Of a DNA stretch of 64,000 bases, positions 1-10,151 are shown one piece after another. Numbering within the stretch: the first letter of the stretch is position 1; every line of letters begins with the position of its first letter. Below the pieces are notes generated by a model. It was given only the letters and a program-made list of their open reading frames with translations. It searched no databases and was not told the DNA's origin. Location: assembly GCA_905221615.1 (NCBI GenBank), contig CAJNDT010003779.1:310001-374000 (forward strand), written 5' to 3'. A program made the translations under genes and the position numbers. The stretch is from Symbiodinium sp. CCMP2592. Lineage: Eukaryota; Sar; Dinophyceae; Suessiales; Symbiodiniaceae.

Positions 1-898
1 GTTCCTACCCTCCACGGATCCTTGGCTTTGGTGTGACCCGCGAGGGGCGTCCCGAAGACGCACCCTAGCAGCTCCAAGCCGGCGGTGGACCGCACGGGCC
101 ACAGAGGCTATAGCATTCTCTTGGTCAGCCTGCAGGGTGAACTTGTCGTACCCCAGGCGATCCACGAACTGCTCCACAAGCCCTGCACCGTAAACCGCGT
201 GTCTGTGCCTGTGCCCTTTGTGCGCAACGGGAACCGACAGAGTCCAGCCAGTGGCCCTGTCTGTGAGGTTCAGCACCGTGGCAAGCGACGCTTCTTCCTC
301 AACATCCATGGTGACAAGCGGCGTCACCGGATCATCCGAGGGCTCACGGCGGCGGTGAGGGTCCTCGCGCGCCTTTCCCTCCACGCACTTCTCGCACCAC
401 GCCTGGTAGGGCGTGTGAGTGAGCTCGTGCTCGGCGCGTTCCTGCGCTGTGGGGTTGCGCGGTGCCCTTAGGCCGCGTGGTCTTGAGTCAGGCTGTTCGG
501 CCTGCTCCTCGAGAGGGGCGGAGTTACCCGCAGCCTCCTCCTCTTCAGCAGCTTCGGCCTCTTCGTCGGCTGCTGCTTCCATCGCCGCGTCCTCCTTCGA
601 GGTCGTGCTCCGGGATGTAGTCGTAGTGTCCCAGGTCCTTGCCTGGGCTCGGTGGCTCTGCCGCCACCGGTGCCACCCGGTTTGTTGACCCCGGCGGGAG
701 CTCCCGCTCGTAGGGTAGGAGGAACTGTGACCCTCTCTTGAGGATCGAGGCTCGGACGCCGTCGGGCCACAAAATGTGGCTGTCCTCGGTGGAGCCAAAT
801 GCCCGCACCGGCCTCAACAGCACGGCTGATGCTGAGGATTTCGTCCTCTATGTCCTCGGTCACCTCAAAGTTGACCTTGCAGGACTGGCGCTCCTCCC
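1..898 (-). pseudogene. copia-type pol fragment: protease C-terminus to integrase, frameshifted, cut by window edge
   Basis: On the minus strand this continues the Gag-protease ORF that ends at 899. Near 465-380 a zinc-binding integrase N-terminus is readable (H-E-L-T-H-T-P-Y followed by W-C-E-K-C), and near 320-140 the integrase core follows, with an Asp in M-D-V-E-E-E and another in L-Q-A-D-Q-E. The order protease then integrase, with no reverse transcriptase between, is the Ty1/copia order. The frame changes at least three times: near 900, near 820-545 and near position 178, where one base is missing inside the integrase core. The copy is therefore probably dead, unless the breaks are assembly errors. 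Reverse transcriptase and RNase H would lie outside the window to the left. Confidence 0.75.
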
Positions 899-2398
899 CT
901 AAGAGGAGGCTCGGCGGACACGGCCCTTTGTTTTCAGGCGGCTGTTGTCCACCGAGTAAAGGCTCTTTGGTGGGCCCGCGGGCTGCAGGTCGGGAAACGC
1001 CTCGGGCCTGCACACGGACACACACGCCGCGGAGTCCACAAGAAGACTCCCCGACACCTTGAGGATCTTTTCCTCTTCTGGCTCGGTGTCGTGAGGCGGG
1101 GCAAACCGCACACCTAAGATGCGGTCGTCGCGCACCTGGCGTACCTGGCCTTTGCCGCCAGAGCCGCCAGTGCTTCCTCCAGCTTGGGACGCGGAGGGGC
1201 CCGCAGTCGCCAAGGAGGCTGTTGACACCGTCGTGGCCGCGTCGTCGGCCACTTGGGCCACCTGGCCCTTGGCGCCTTTGCCCTTTCCCTTGGCGTTAAA
1301 CCAGCACTCTTTTACGGTGTGCCCCGTTTTCCAGCAGATGGGGCATCTCTCTTTGCCGTCTCTGCCTCCTTGCTGGTTCCCCTTTTTGTCCCCTTTCTTG
1401 CCTTTGTGGTCGTGGTCGCCCTTGCCCTTTTTGTGGTCCTTGTCCCCTTTCTTGCCTTTGTCGCCTTTGCCCTTCCCTTCTTTTCCGTCTCGGTCCCCTA
1501 TTCTGCCAATGTCCATGGTGTTAGGGTCCCTTCGGGAAGAGGCGGCGTAGCCCGCACTCGGGGTCCAGACCCTTTTGGCCTGCAAGTAGCTCACCACTAC
1601 TTCCCTCACCTCGGCATAAGTCGAAAGACTCGCCGCGTGCATAGCGAGGTGTTGCCGAAGAGCGTTGGGGCTCTCGGTCACCAGCACTGCCCGCAGATCT
1701 TCGTCTGCTAGGGCGCGCCCTGCGCCATACTCGGAGGCATAGCGGTCCACATCTGCGTCCCATTCCTGGAGAGCCAAGGAGAAGTCGCTCTCCTTTGGCG
1801 GGAACTTCGGCATCAGCAGGGTCCGCCTCCAGGTGAGGTTCTTGGACTCGTTCTCTGGGTTGTGCTCCTGCCACAGGAGGCGCCAAAGCTCGAACCCATT
1901 CTGGCCCTTCACTCCGCGCGCCAGCTTTACAGCTGTGGCGGAGTCCTGGGTCCAACTGCCCAGCATGCCGAAGAGGCGGACGCTGAGGGTCCGCACTTCC
2001 TCGGTCATGGCTGCCATTTGGAGTGGCGCCTTGCACTTTCGAGCTATTTCCAGCTCTGCTGGATACCTGGTGTCCACGACCGCCAGGTAAGACTCTGCCT
2101 GAAAGGCAAAGCGCTCCCAGTCGTCTCGCCCCTTAAGGGAAGTTGGGAGCCGCATGCTCTTGAGCAAGTGCCCTCCACCGCTCGCCTGCGACGCAGGGGC
2201 GGGTGCCGCCGTGGCGACTGCCGCCGTAGCGGCTGCTGCAGCTAGGCCCTGTTGTCTCTGGGCCGACAACTCGCCAATCGCAGCCTGCAGCTGCTGCGCT
2301 TGGCTCTCCAACAACCCCCTAAGGGTTGCGACTTCCCCGCGCAGGGCCTCGACCACGGGGTCGCCCTGCGGGGGCGGATAAGCCGGTTGCTGGCTCAT
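899..2398 (-). CDS. Gag-protease of a copia-type retrotransposon
   Basis: A 499-codon ORF starting at a good ATG (2398) with M-S-Q-Q-P. Residues 1-50 are predicted helical and Gln-rich. Residues about 85-280 form a Gag-like capsid/UBN2-type helical region with W-E-R-F and W-R-L-L-W-Q-E. Residues 300-350 are a Lys/Gly/Asp-rich basic stretch. A CCHC zinc knuckle (C352-x2-C355-x4-H360-x4-C365) follows and would bind element RNA. The aspartic protease motif D455-S-A sits in L-L-V-D-S-A-A-C. The ORF ends by frameshift inside the protease, and the rest of pol continues in other frames towards position 1. The family normally makes one long Gag-Pol, so this is a broken copy or an interrupted assembly. 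Confidence 0.85.
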   Translation of the reverse strand: MSQQPAYPPPQGDPVVEALRGEVATLRGLLESQAQQLQAAIGELSAQRQQGLAAAAATAAVATAAPAPASQASGGGHLLKSMRLPTSLKGRDDWERFAFQAESYLAVVDTRYPAELEIARKCKAPLQMAAMTEEVRTLSVRLFGMLGSWTQDSATAVKLARGVKGQNGFELWRLLWQEHNPENESKNLTWRRTLLMPKFPPKESDFSLALQEWDADVDRYASEYGAGRALADEDLRAVLVTESPNALRQHLAMHAASLSTYAEVREVVVSYLQAKRVWTPSAGYAASSRRDPNTMDIGRIGDRDGKEGKGKGDKGKKGDKDHKKGKGDHDHKGKKGDKKGNQQGGRDGKERCPICWKTGHTVKECWFNAKGKGKGAKGQVAQVADDAATTVSTASLATAGPSASQAGGSTGGSGGKGQVRQVRDDRILGVRFAPPHDTEPEEEKILKVSGSLLVDSAACVSVCRPEAFPDLQPAGPPKSLYSVDNSRLKTKGRVRRASS

Positions 2399-3884
2399 CT
2401 CTTGAGGCGTCGAAGATGGCCTGGCTGATCTCGTCCAGCAAGATCAGGGCTTCTCCGTACTGCTCCGCCAGCCTTGGGTTGCCTTCCCAAGGAGTCGCTG
2501 GCCTGTTGCGAGCCGCGTGCCTGAGTCCGTTGAGGAACACGGCCCTTGGCCCTCGGAGCTCTCCTCTTCGGACTCCTCTTCCTCACCGTCGTCGCGGGAG
2601 CACCGCAGCCTCGGGCTCTGCTGGCCCTGGCTGCGCGGCCTTGGGTTCCTCCTTCAGCGGAGGCGGTGGTCCCAAGTGAGGTGGCGGCGCCTTTACCGTC
2701 GGTGCTTTGGCTAGCACCTCTTGGTAGGGCCTTCGGCTCTGCCTCCGGGGTGGCCTCTGTGAGTCCAATCGCCGAGGCAGCTTGCTCCTGCCCAGCTTCG
2801 GTGCTGGGGCTCACAGAGCTCTCTTCCTTTGCCTCGGCTGCCTTCGGTGCAGCCTTCGGTGAGGCTTCTGGCTTTGCCTCCTCGGCTGGCTCTGCGGCCG
2901 CCTCTTCGGAGGCAGGCGGGCAACCCGCTCTGCCGGCTCTTCCTTCTCAGCAGGGGTGACCCCGCTAGAGGAAGAAGCTGCAGCAGCAGCGGGCGGGGTT
3001 TCCCGCTCTCCTTCGGAGTTGCTTCCCCCGAAGTCTGGAGTGTCCTCGCCAGGCGCAGGGCCTGTGAAGACTGGAGCCTTGGGCACCGGCGCGGTGTCCA
3101 AGGAGGATTCCGAGCTCGGGCTCTGAATCTCCTGGCCGGCACCAGGAGCTTGCTCCGCGGCTCTGGGATATCAGTCCCCGGGCCCTCTACGAGGACGACC
3201 GGGTCTGTACCCTCTCTTTCGCGCCTTTCGGCGCCGCGGGCCTCGCGGTTGGCGCGGGCCGCTTGGGAACGACCACCTCCGTCATTCTTCTTTTTCCCCG
3301 AACCCTGTTCAGGCTCTTGGGTCGCAGGCTTGCCCTTGCCGGACTTGCCTGCTGGAGCTGGCTTGCCCTTTGCGGGCTGCTCTGCTCCTTTTGCTTGTGC
3401 TGCCTTGCCCTTTGCGGGCTGCGCAGCTCCCTTGGCAGGCTTGCCCTTGGTGGGCTTCCCTGCTCCCTTCTCCCCGCGACGGGGGGTTCGGCTCCCCGAC
3501 TCCGAGGCGGGGCGGCCCGCACTCGGGCCGGTTTTGCCTTTGCCCTTTTCGGGCTCGGCTGTTCTGCCCCAGTTTTGGTTCGGGGCTTCGGTGCGCTCGC
3601 CTATGAAAAAGACGGCGCGGTCGAGCTGGAGCTTCAGCGGCTCCGCTCCCCTTGGCACCTTCTGGTGCTTGACTGGAAGAGGCCTCCTCCTGCTGGGAGG
3701 TTATCCAGTCCCACCGGGAACTCCAGTCGGAGTCCCAGCCCCACCAGCCCCACCACTCGGACGTGGCGGCTGGCGGGTGGCGGTTCGGCCCGCGCACCCA
3801 AGGAGCGTCGGGGCCTACCGAACCAGCTCCGCTACCATGCGCGGAGGTTGGGTCGCGTATTGGGCTCACTTTTTCACTCTGCAA
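2399..3884 (-). pseudogene. low-complexity leader ORFs upstream of Gag
   Basis: Minus-strand frames before the Gag ATG are open for long stretches but switch frame. 3884-3600 encodes a Trp-rich segment (W-W-G-W-W-G-W-D), 3658-3120 a repetitive Lys/Gly/Ala/Pro segment (K-G-K-P-A units), and 2814-2400 an Arg/Ala-rich segment. Composition, strand and adjacency suggest a 5' coding portion of the same element that has lost its frame. A Trp-rich tail also occurs in the DIRS-type element's second ORF at 18.8 kb. The long ORFs on the opposite strand here are shadows of this biased composition. Function is unknown. Confidence 0.4.
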
Positions 3885-3900
3885 AAGAGGGCTGCGGTGA

Positions 3901-4431
3901 GTCGCAGTCAGGTTAAAGCCCTTTAGCTCAAACCCTCTTCTCTCTACACTGTACAGCTACTTACCTAGGTTTCCTAGTGTAGCCTACAAAAATCTCGCAG
4001 AAACAGTACTGCACGTTGCAACTGCACGCTCTTGCCAGAGTCTTTGCTGCTGCAGCTGGCGTGCCCAGACTTCTTGTGGGGTGCTTAGCACACAGTCAGC
4101 TGACCCATGCAGAGAGAATTCAGCGGCAAATAGCGCCTGATTTAGGCGCCGCTGCTGCAGAAACCAGTTCAGGCATGCAACTGCACAGAACTCAAGCTAA
4201 GCTCTATGCACAAGGTGGGCTCCGCATCTTGAAGACACGCTTGTGAGCGCTCTGATTCTAGCAGGATGACCAGATGCCTCCCATGCATGGCAAATTATCT
4301 TGCCCGTGGATGCTTTCATTCGGGCCTGTGGCATATGGCCTAGGTGATACTCGGGTCAGCGTCGGAAGAGATTGGCTGTCCTTCTCCCTTCTCATGTCTC
4401 GGTGTCACTTGTAATTTGCGGGCCAGGTCGC
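3901..4431. other. no gene seen
   Basis: The 530 bases between the copia leader and the inverted-arm block show no convincing coding frame, RNA gene or recognisable repeat. The 5' LTR of the left copia element would be expected near here, but its partner LTR is outside the window, so this cannot be tested. Confidence 0.4.
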
Positions 4432-6797
4432 GAATTTCGCATGTTGGGGCCCAAGCCAAGCCCGTGCATTCCACACACACACTGCTACATCAAGGCGACC
4501 CGCCCACAGGCAGGCATCCAGTGTGGAAAAATCATTCTCCAAGAACAAGAATTTCCAACAGACAGCTTGCCTGTGAAGTGAAAGACATGAGAGAACAGAG
4601 GGGGGCCACTCAAGCGAAGCCAAATTGCTTGGCTTGTTCGACCCCACAATTGCCGCGTGTGCTGCAGTTGGTTCGCACCCAAAGTGGACATCGGCGGCAC
4701 TGGTGGCCGAACAAGTGTTCCAGACACAGCAGCTAGAACACTTCCACCTTTGAGCTGCAGGCAGACTTTTCGGACAAATAGGATCTAGTCCAAACAGGTA
4801 ACTGAGATGCTTTCTTGGCGCAGGTGCCTTCCAGAAGAACTCTTAACTTCTACCTTGCACAGGCGAGGCCGAAGTCCGCTTCCAAGAAAAACAGAGATCT
4901 TTCACTTGAGCTGAAAACTTTCGAAGCAAAACGAAACGAAACAAAACAAGTGCGGTCACTAACCTGATTCAAAAGCACTTCTAACATTTGAGGCAGACCG
5001 AAAACAGGCGTAGAATCCTGTCCGAAATCAGAAAATACACGAATTTGTGTTGCGGACGGGTGGCACGGGGCGGATATGTTCTGGAATTTGCTGAGCAACA
5101 AAGTCCCTTGAAGCGCCTGTTGCGATGTTGTCCGTCCGTGCTGAGGCGCAAGACCTCCAAAGGCCGAGGTTTGTGACAGCGGATGCAACCTGCGCAAAGA
5201 GACACGCAACCAAAAAAAAACAATTCATTGGCTTTGATATCTTTTGTTAAGATGGAGCCAATCATCTTCTAATCCAAGCATTGGAAAGAATGGTGTTTCA
5301 AACGAAGTTCGAACTGTTTGAGGGGATGCAACAGCCGTTCCAGCAACAGCAAATGCAACCAGAAGCAAGGCAGAGGCAAGGAATGTTACAAATGGGTTTC
5401 TGCTAAAAGAGCAAAAAAAGGTAAGAGCCAGGTGAGTCCATGTCTTTGAAGCCCTCCTTGAAACTTCTTCAAGCTCCCTTCAAGTCCTTCTTCAAACCAG
5501 CCTTCAAGATCCCTTCAGCGGTCGTAGAATCGTCTTAGCGCAATTCTCGACAGTATGTTGCATTAATCCAAGCAACAGTAGCTTTGACGCAGTCCACTCA
5601 TCGAAGCCACGGTGGCAAGAGCAGCACAAGCTGTGGCTCGATTCAGCAGTCGATTTCATGCAGCAAACCACCGGTTTTAAGCTCAATTTTTGGAATCGCA
5701 CAATCTAACCAGCAAGTCGGACTCTCAACAAGTCAAACTTAAGACATCAGTGGCAAACTTGGGCACCAAGACTCTCGATGACCTGGCTCTCAAGCAGTCT
5801 TTGAGGCGCAACCAGGAATGGACACTCTTTCCTCTGTGGCAGAGCTAGGCTTTCTTGTCACACAAGTTTTCGATAAACTTGTTAGAAGATCATGGCATGA
5901 ATTCCGAATTGAGCCTCTCGATACCATTTCTCTGCACAGCTCAAGAATGCGGGGGGGAGGATGGGTCTGTGTTGGCGGAAATGCGGAATTGCTGAGCAAC
6001 GCCTGTGGTTTGTGACAGCCGAATGCACCTCCTGCGCAAAGAGACACGCAACCATGAAGCAATAAAAGACTTCGATCACACGATGGAACTGACTCAAAGA
6101 GCAAAACGGAAAATTGAAGTAGAGGTGCAACCTCCGACAGCGAAAAGTGCAGTTCGAACTGTTCTTTTAGAGGAACGCAACAACCGTCTGGCAGCAAGGC
6201 AGAGGCAAGAAATTTGCAAATTATTCTCTGCTAAAAGAACAAAAAAAATCTGGCAAGGCCAGGTGAGTCCATGTCGTGGATGAGGGGTTTTGGTCAAGCA
6301 TTATTCTGTGGAGAGCCGACCTTGGCGAAGCCAATTGCTTGTGTTTTGCGGGCCTTAAAATGGGGTTGCCCGACAGCCTCATAACTGTGCAGCTTTGAGA
6401 TCGTACAAAGACATGGAAATTGTTGCAGAGGTGGAAGGTATCTCCACCAGATCTGAACAGGACACACAGACCCGTGGTGGTGTGTGAATTTCTGTTTTCT
6501 TCCGTATGCTGTCAGCTCAAGAAAAAATCGAGTGGTGCACACTCTGTTTTTTTGGTAGCGGACTTCTGAGAGCTTGTCAAGCGGCAGAAGGTACCTGTGC
6601 CTGAGAAGGAAGTGTTCTTGCTGCTGTGTCTGAAACGCTATCACTTCCACCGGCAAGCTGTCTGTGGGAAATTGTCTTGGAGAATGATTTTTCCACACTG
6701 GATGCCTGCCTGTGGGCGGGTCGCCTTGATGTAGTAGTTTGGAATGCGGGCTTGGATTTGGGCCCCAGAATAGGAATTCGTAATCCCAAAATAGAAG
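4432..6797. repeat. 2.4-kb block with about 160-bp inverted arms
   Basis: The arm at 4432-4590 reappears inverted at 6638-6797. Both contain the string CTACATCAAGGCGACCCGCC and then match almost continuously through CATCCAGTGTGGAAAAATCA. No transposase frame is visible inside. The interior has a diverged direct duplication (separate entry). It could be a foldback element, a non-autonomous DNA transposon, or two opposed copies of a dispersed repeat. Confidence 0.6.
5167..6285 (+). repeat. diverged direct duplication (5167-5450 and 6008-6285)
   Basis: Two segments in the same orientation share TGTGACAGC, then CTGCGCAAAGAGACACGCAA, then AGCAAGGCAGAGGCAAG, and finally CCAGGTGAGTCCATGTC. The last string looks like a consensus splice donor (AG|GTGAGT). 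The copies are clearly diverged and no long frame is shared. It may be a captured exon-donor cassette or a decayed non-coding repeat. Confidence 0.5.
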
Positions 6798-7310
6798 CCG
6801 CCAAGCGGCCCTGATTTTGGGGTCCTCTGGTTGCCAGTCAAAATATGTTAAAGGAGGTTCTGCATTTCGTGGCCCTTTTTCTGGGGCCGCAAGACGGCCC
6901 CAGTTTTCCACAGCGGCTGAATCTCGTCAGCTGCGCATGTCATTGATTGTATTGACTTTGGGGGACGTCTGTGGAGGACCGTTTGGAAGGTCGGAACTTG
7001 TCCAAAGCAGCTTTGTGCTCGCCCTTAAAAGTGCTGCAGCCAGCGGAATGCAATTGTTTTTTCAGGAAAGAGGCCACGCTTGCAAACTCCACTGGGAAGC
7101 AGTTAGTCCCTGTGTCCAGCTTGCTTGCGTGTCGAATCTTCCCGACACAGGCAGTCCGCCGCTTAGAAGGTCAAAGGAGGATGCAGCACTATCTTTATCT
7201 CTCTTCGTTGTCCGGAGTCTTGGAGTCTTTGATCATAAGAGGCTTTTGTCTTTTTCGATTCCATCGGCAGACGTGGATCCTTTCTTTTACTTCTTCTTTC
7301 ATAGCCGCAT
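6798..7310. other. no gene seen; probable 3' flank of the copia element
   Basis: No supported frame. The 3' LTR of the minus-strand copia element to the right could lie here, but no matching sequence was found beyond 26.8 kb, where the 5' LTR should be. Confidence 0.3.
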
Positions 7311-8161
7311 TCAGCTTTGATTGGGCATAAACGTGCTTCTGGTTTTCTTTGAACCGAGCGTTGATGCACTCACACTCCTCGAGGAGATTTTCATCGTTGG
7401 CCGGTTACTTGTGGTCTCGGTGAACTGCACCCGCCTCGCACGCTTCGCTCGCTCGCTCTGCTTCGCTGCTTGCTTCGCCGCCTGCTGAGGACGATCAGAG
7501 AGCTCAGCACCATGCGCCGCTTTTGCCATGCTCTGCTGCCGCTTTCGCAACACCTGGCACGATGTACGCCGGCATGCTGCCTGCTTCTACTACCGCTCCT
7601 TTTCTGCGTCCGCTGCTCCTGCTGCTTCCGCACCTGCCCTTCTTCCGACCGATTCTTCTTCTTGTCCTCTGTCCCTTCGCAGGGATCCAGAGGGCGCTCG
7701 GGCCCCTTTTCCGTTTTAGGAGTCTTTGGTTTCGGAGGTTCTTCATCTGAGCTTGGAATGAACTCGGCTTCCCACATGAGAGGGTCAAGAGTGACCTTGC
7801 TCATTCCTTTTGCGAGTTCCTCAGATGGTGTCTTTTTCTTGCTCTTCTTGGAAGAAGTTGCAGGCTCCGAAGAAACAGGTATCCCAGGTGATGCCGGATT
7901 GACATCTACCCTGAGTTCCGAAGAGGACGAGGATGAATTCGACTTTTCTGAATCTGATTCATCCTCAGAGCCATCGTCATCATCCTGGTTAGGATCTGGT
8001 TCTTCGGGCTCTGTCTCTGTCTCTCCGGAAGATGATTCTTCCTTAGGAGGAACGACATTTTCAGTGGTATCCTGGATAGGATCTGGCGGTTTGTGAGAAG
8101 TTGTTGTCGTGAGAACCTCTGCAGCGCTTGAAGAACCGTCTGCGTTCCAGAGCTTGCCCAT
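7311..8161 (-). pseudogene. acidic/basic C-terminal tail of the ART-like ORF, frameshifted
   Basis: Around 8160 the reading of the ART-like ORF moves to another frame, giving a strongly acidic, Ser-rich stretch (E-E-P-D-P-N-Q-D-D-D-D-G-S-E-D-E) and then Lys/Pro-rich segments. Further frame changes near 7700 and 7550 lead into an Arg/Lys/Ala-rich end. Composition is protein-like and continuous across the breaks, so this is most simply the original C-terminus with small indels. No domain is recognised. It ends near 7311 without a clear element terminus. Confidence 0.5.
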
Positions 8162-9942
8162 GAGGCTGTCTGGTCTGGATTCTGATCGGCTTCAGCCTTT
8201 CTCGCAAGTTTCGATCTGGGATGTACTCCTACTGATGCAGAAGCTTCCTCTACTGTGGTCTCCGTTTTCGGAGGTACCTCACTTGCAGAAAAAGGATGCT
8301 CCGTGTTCGGAGTTCTGAAGTCTTGAGACTGTGGAAGGGAGAATGACTTCTTGTGAGAAGATCTTGCCTTCGGAGGCTCAGGCGGTTGACGCTTCTTTGC
8401 CATTTTTAGCAATTGTTCTTCAAGAGTCCTTCCATGATTCTCACACCACTTCTTTGACATGTGTGTCAATGAGGGCATTTCTTCGTTGCTGTGGTCGGTC
8501 CACCAGGCTCGAACCCTTTTGAGTTCATCATATTGTTCAGACACCCAGAGTTGTTCTGTTGGTGCGAACATGGCGCTGATGGTGTGGGCCTGCACCACTT
8601 CTGGAGTGGCGAACATTCCGCCTTCTGAACGCCACAAGTTTGTCACAGCGTTGGCCACGTTTGTGGCATCGTATACAAGCAGCAGTGGCTTTTTACGCCT
8701 TAGTCCTATGGCGGTCGGACTGTCGAGGTTCAGTTTGGCGAACTGAACTGTGTCCCTGTTGGGACGTCCGTTCTCCGTCACAAGAGCTTGATAGCTCTGT
8801 GATGTGACCACTTGCTTCAGAAGAGATGAGGGAACGAGACCATGCCTCAGGATTGGCACGAGGGCCTCGAGGTCGGTGGCATGCATGATGTAACACCGTT
8901 CGTCCTGTTGGACGTAATCTCTCATTCCTGTAGGTATTGATGCATTCGTGGACTGCCGTTGTGCAAGGGATTGCACTGGGTTTGTCCCCGATGCCATAAA
9001 GTCTCCTACGGTCATTTGTGACCTTGGCCTGTGTTCCTCTGGATCTGGTTCTTCTTCTCTTGATAGAGAGTGCCTCTCGCTATGTCCCCCAACTGCGGAT
9101 AAGTAGATCCGTGTCATTTTTGACACATCAGCATCTTGGGGAGTAGTAAGACCGGGTTCGGTCGAAACAGTACGATCGTTCTTGAAGTCCATCACGACCA
9201 CGAACCTCTGCTTCGTGTTTAGAATGACGGCGAGCGCCATTTCTTGCGGCGAGTATTTTGCGAGATGGTTCTCGGCAAGTAAGTCCAGAGGTAGCAGGTA
9301 ATTGTGCTTACCTACAAATAGATCCGGCCGGTCCACGGAAAGGTGTCTGGTCAGATGTGCCATCCACCTGCCGATTTGATTGACCTTGGCCAGAATGTGG
9401 AAGCACATCTCTCTGGAGAGTCCTGTCGAGTTTACCAGGTTTGGTACTGACTGTTCGTAGTGGTACTCTCCGGAGCCAGTGAGTACAACGCTGTCTAGCA
9501 CCTCCTGTGGAAGGCCTGTCTGGAAATGATGGGCACACATCACTGAAAAATCTCTTGGATCTTGCGCATGGTTGCGCGTATTCTGACCCCAATAGATCAG
9601 CGGACTGCAGTCCCAAGGTCCACGGAGGACTCCTTGGTACATCCCCATTCCATTTTTGGAATATAGGTTGAGCTTTGCTCCTCTTGCATGTCCGCCGTGG
9701 GATATCATGGTTGATAAATCCCTTGAAGACGGGTTCACAACGCGATCCCGGTCAATAAAGATGACCATGGGTTGTTTCTCGTTCCTGTGCACCCGTTGTC
9801 CACCGTGGTCGGTGTATCTCGACGCCTGTTGGCGTGACTCAGGAAATGGCATATCCATGTGTGGATGTCGGCCACGATGTGCTGCTACTGCGCCTGGTAA
9901 GGCGTGACCCTGACGGCTGTTGAAATTTGACCTCGTAGCCAT
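7906..9942 (-). CDS. retrotransposon ORF with Tpt1/KptA-like ADP-ribosyltransferase-type domain
   Basis: Lies directly downstream of the RT/RNase H ORF on the same strand. The open frame extends back to 10158, overlapping the RNase H stop by 7 nt, but the first sensible ATG is at 9942 (M-A-T-R-S-N-F). Residues about 1-260 (from 9942) are unrecognised, rich in His/Arg. Residues about 350-466 resemble the 2'-phosphotransferase Tpt1/KptA fold of the ADP-ribosyltransferase superfamily: M-H-A-T-D-L-E-A-L-V-P-I-L-R-H-G-L at the position of the family's H-G-T...I-x-x-x-G-L strand-helix, then a strand P-L-L-L-V-Y-D, and L-W-R-S-E-G-G-M-F-A-T-P matching the family's F-x-x-S-x-N-G-V-x-L-T region. The usual His of the H-V-H-L-S strand reads as Lys here (A-K-L-N-L), so catalysis is doubtful. 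It could be a degenerate NAD-binding or RNA-end-binding module serving the element. Confidence 0.5.
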   Translation of the reverse strand: MATRSNFNSRQGHALPGAVAAHRGRHPHMDMPFPESRQQASRYTDHGGQRVHRNEKQPMVIFIDRDRVVNPSSRDLSTMISHGGHARGAKLNLYSKNGMGMYQGVLRGPWDCSPLIYWGQNTRNHAQDPRDFSVMCAHHFQTGLPQEVLDSVVLTGSGEYHYEQSVPNLVNSTGLSREMCFHILAKVNQIGRWMAHLTRHLSVDRPDLFVGKHNYLLPLDLLAENHLAKYSPQEMALAVILNTKQRFVVVMDFKNDRTVSTEPGLTTPQDADVSKMTRIYLSAVGGHSERHSLSREEEPDPEEHRPRSQMTVGDFMASGTNPVQSLAQRQSTNASIPTGMRDYVQQDERCYIMHATDLEALVPILRHGLVPSSLLKQVVTSQSYQALVTENGRPNRDTVQFAKLNLDSPTAIGLRRKKPLLLVYDATNVANAVTNLWRSEGGMFATPEVVQAHTISAMFAPTEQLWVSEQYDELKRVRAWWTDHSNEEMPSLTHMSKKWCENHGRTLEEQLLKMAKKRQPPEPPKARSSHKKSFSLPQSQDFRTPNTEHPFSASEVPPKTETTVEEASASVGVHPRSKLARKAEADQNPDQTASWASSGTQTVLQALQRFSRQQLLTNRQILSRIPLKMSFLLRKNHLPERQRQSPKNQILTRMMTMALRMNQIQKSRIHPRPLRNSG

Positions 9943-10151
9943 ACGGGCCCTGGGGTCAAAGGTGTTGCACAAAGGCAAAGTAGGCTTTGAAAGCTGTAAG
10001 CTGAAAGCGGCTGCGGAATATAGAGAACATGGATCACTCATGCACATGTATGCGCAACCGAGAATGCAGCATGCAGACACAAATTTTCTTTTAGACAAAA
10101 GATAGTCTAAAAAGAAAATCCAACACATGATTGTGCGGTAGATCTCTTTAG

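Noticed and set aside
2829-3926. 365-codon plus-strand ORF and several overlapping plus-strand ORFs
   Set aside because: They are antisense to the Lys/Gly/Ala/Pro-rich copia leader. GC-rich repetitive DNA keeps the opposite strand open, and the peptides are Leu/Pro/Ser-rich without motifs.
4016-5701. Several 60-130 codon ORFs on both strands
   Set aside because: Short, mutually overlapping, without motifs; they lie in the repeat block and flanks.
8545-8900. Calling the ART-like region an active tRNA 2'-phosphotransferase
   Set aside because: The position of the family's conserved His reads Lys and the N-terminal lobe is not recognisable, so only fold-level similarity is claimed.
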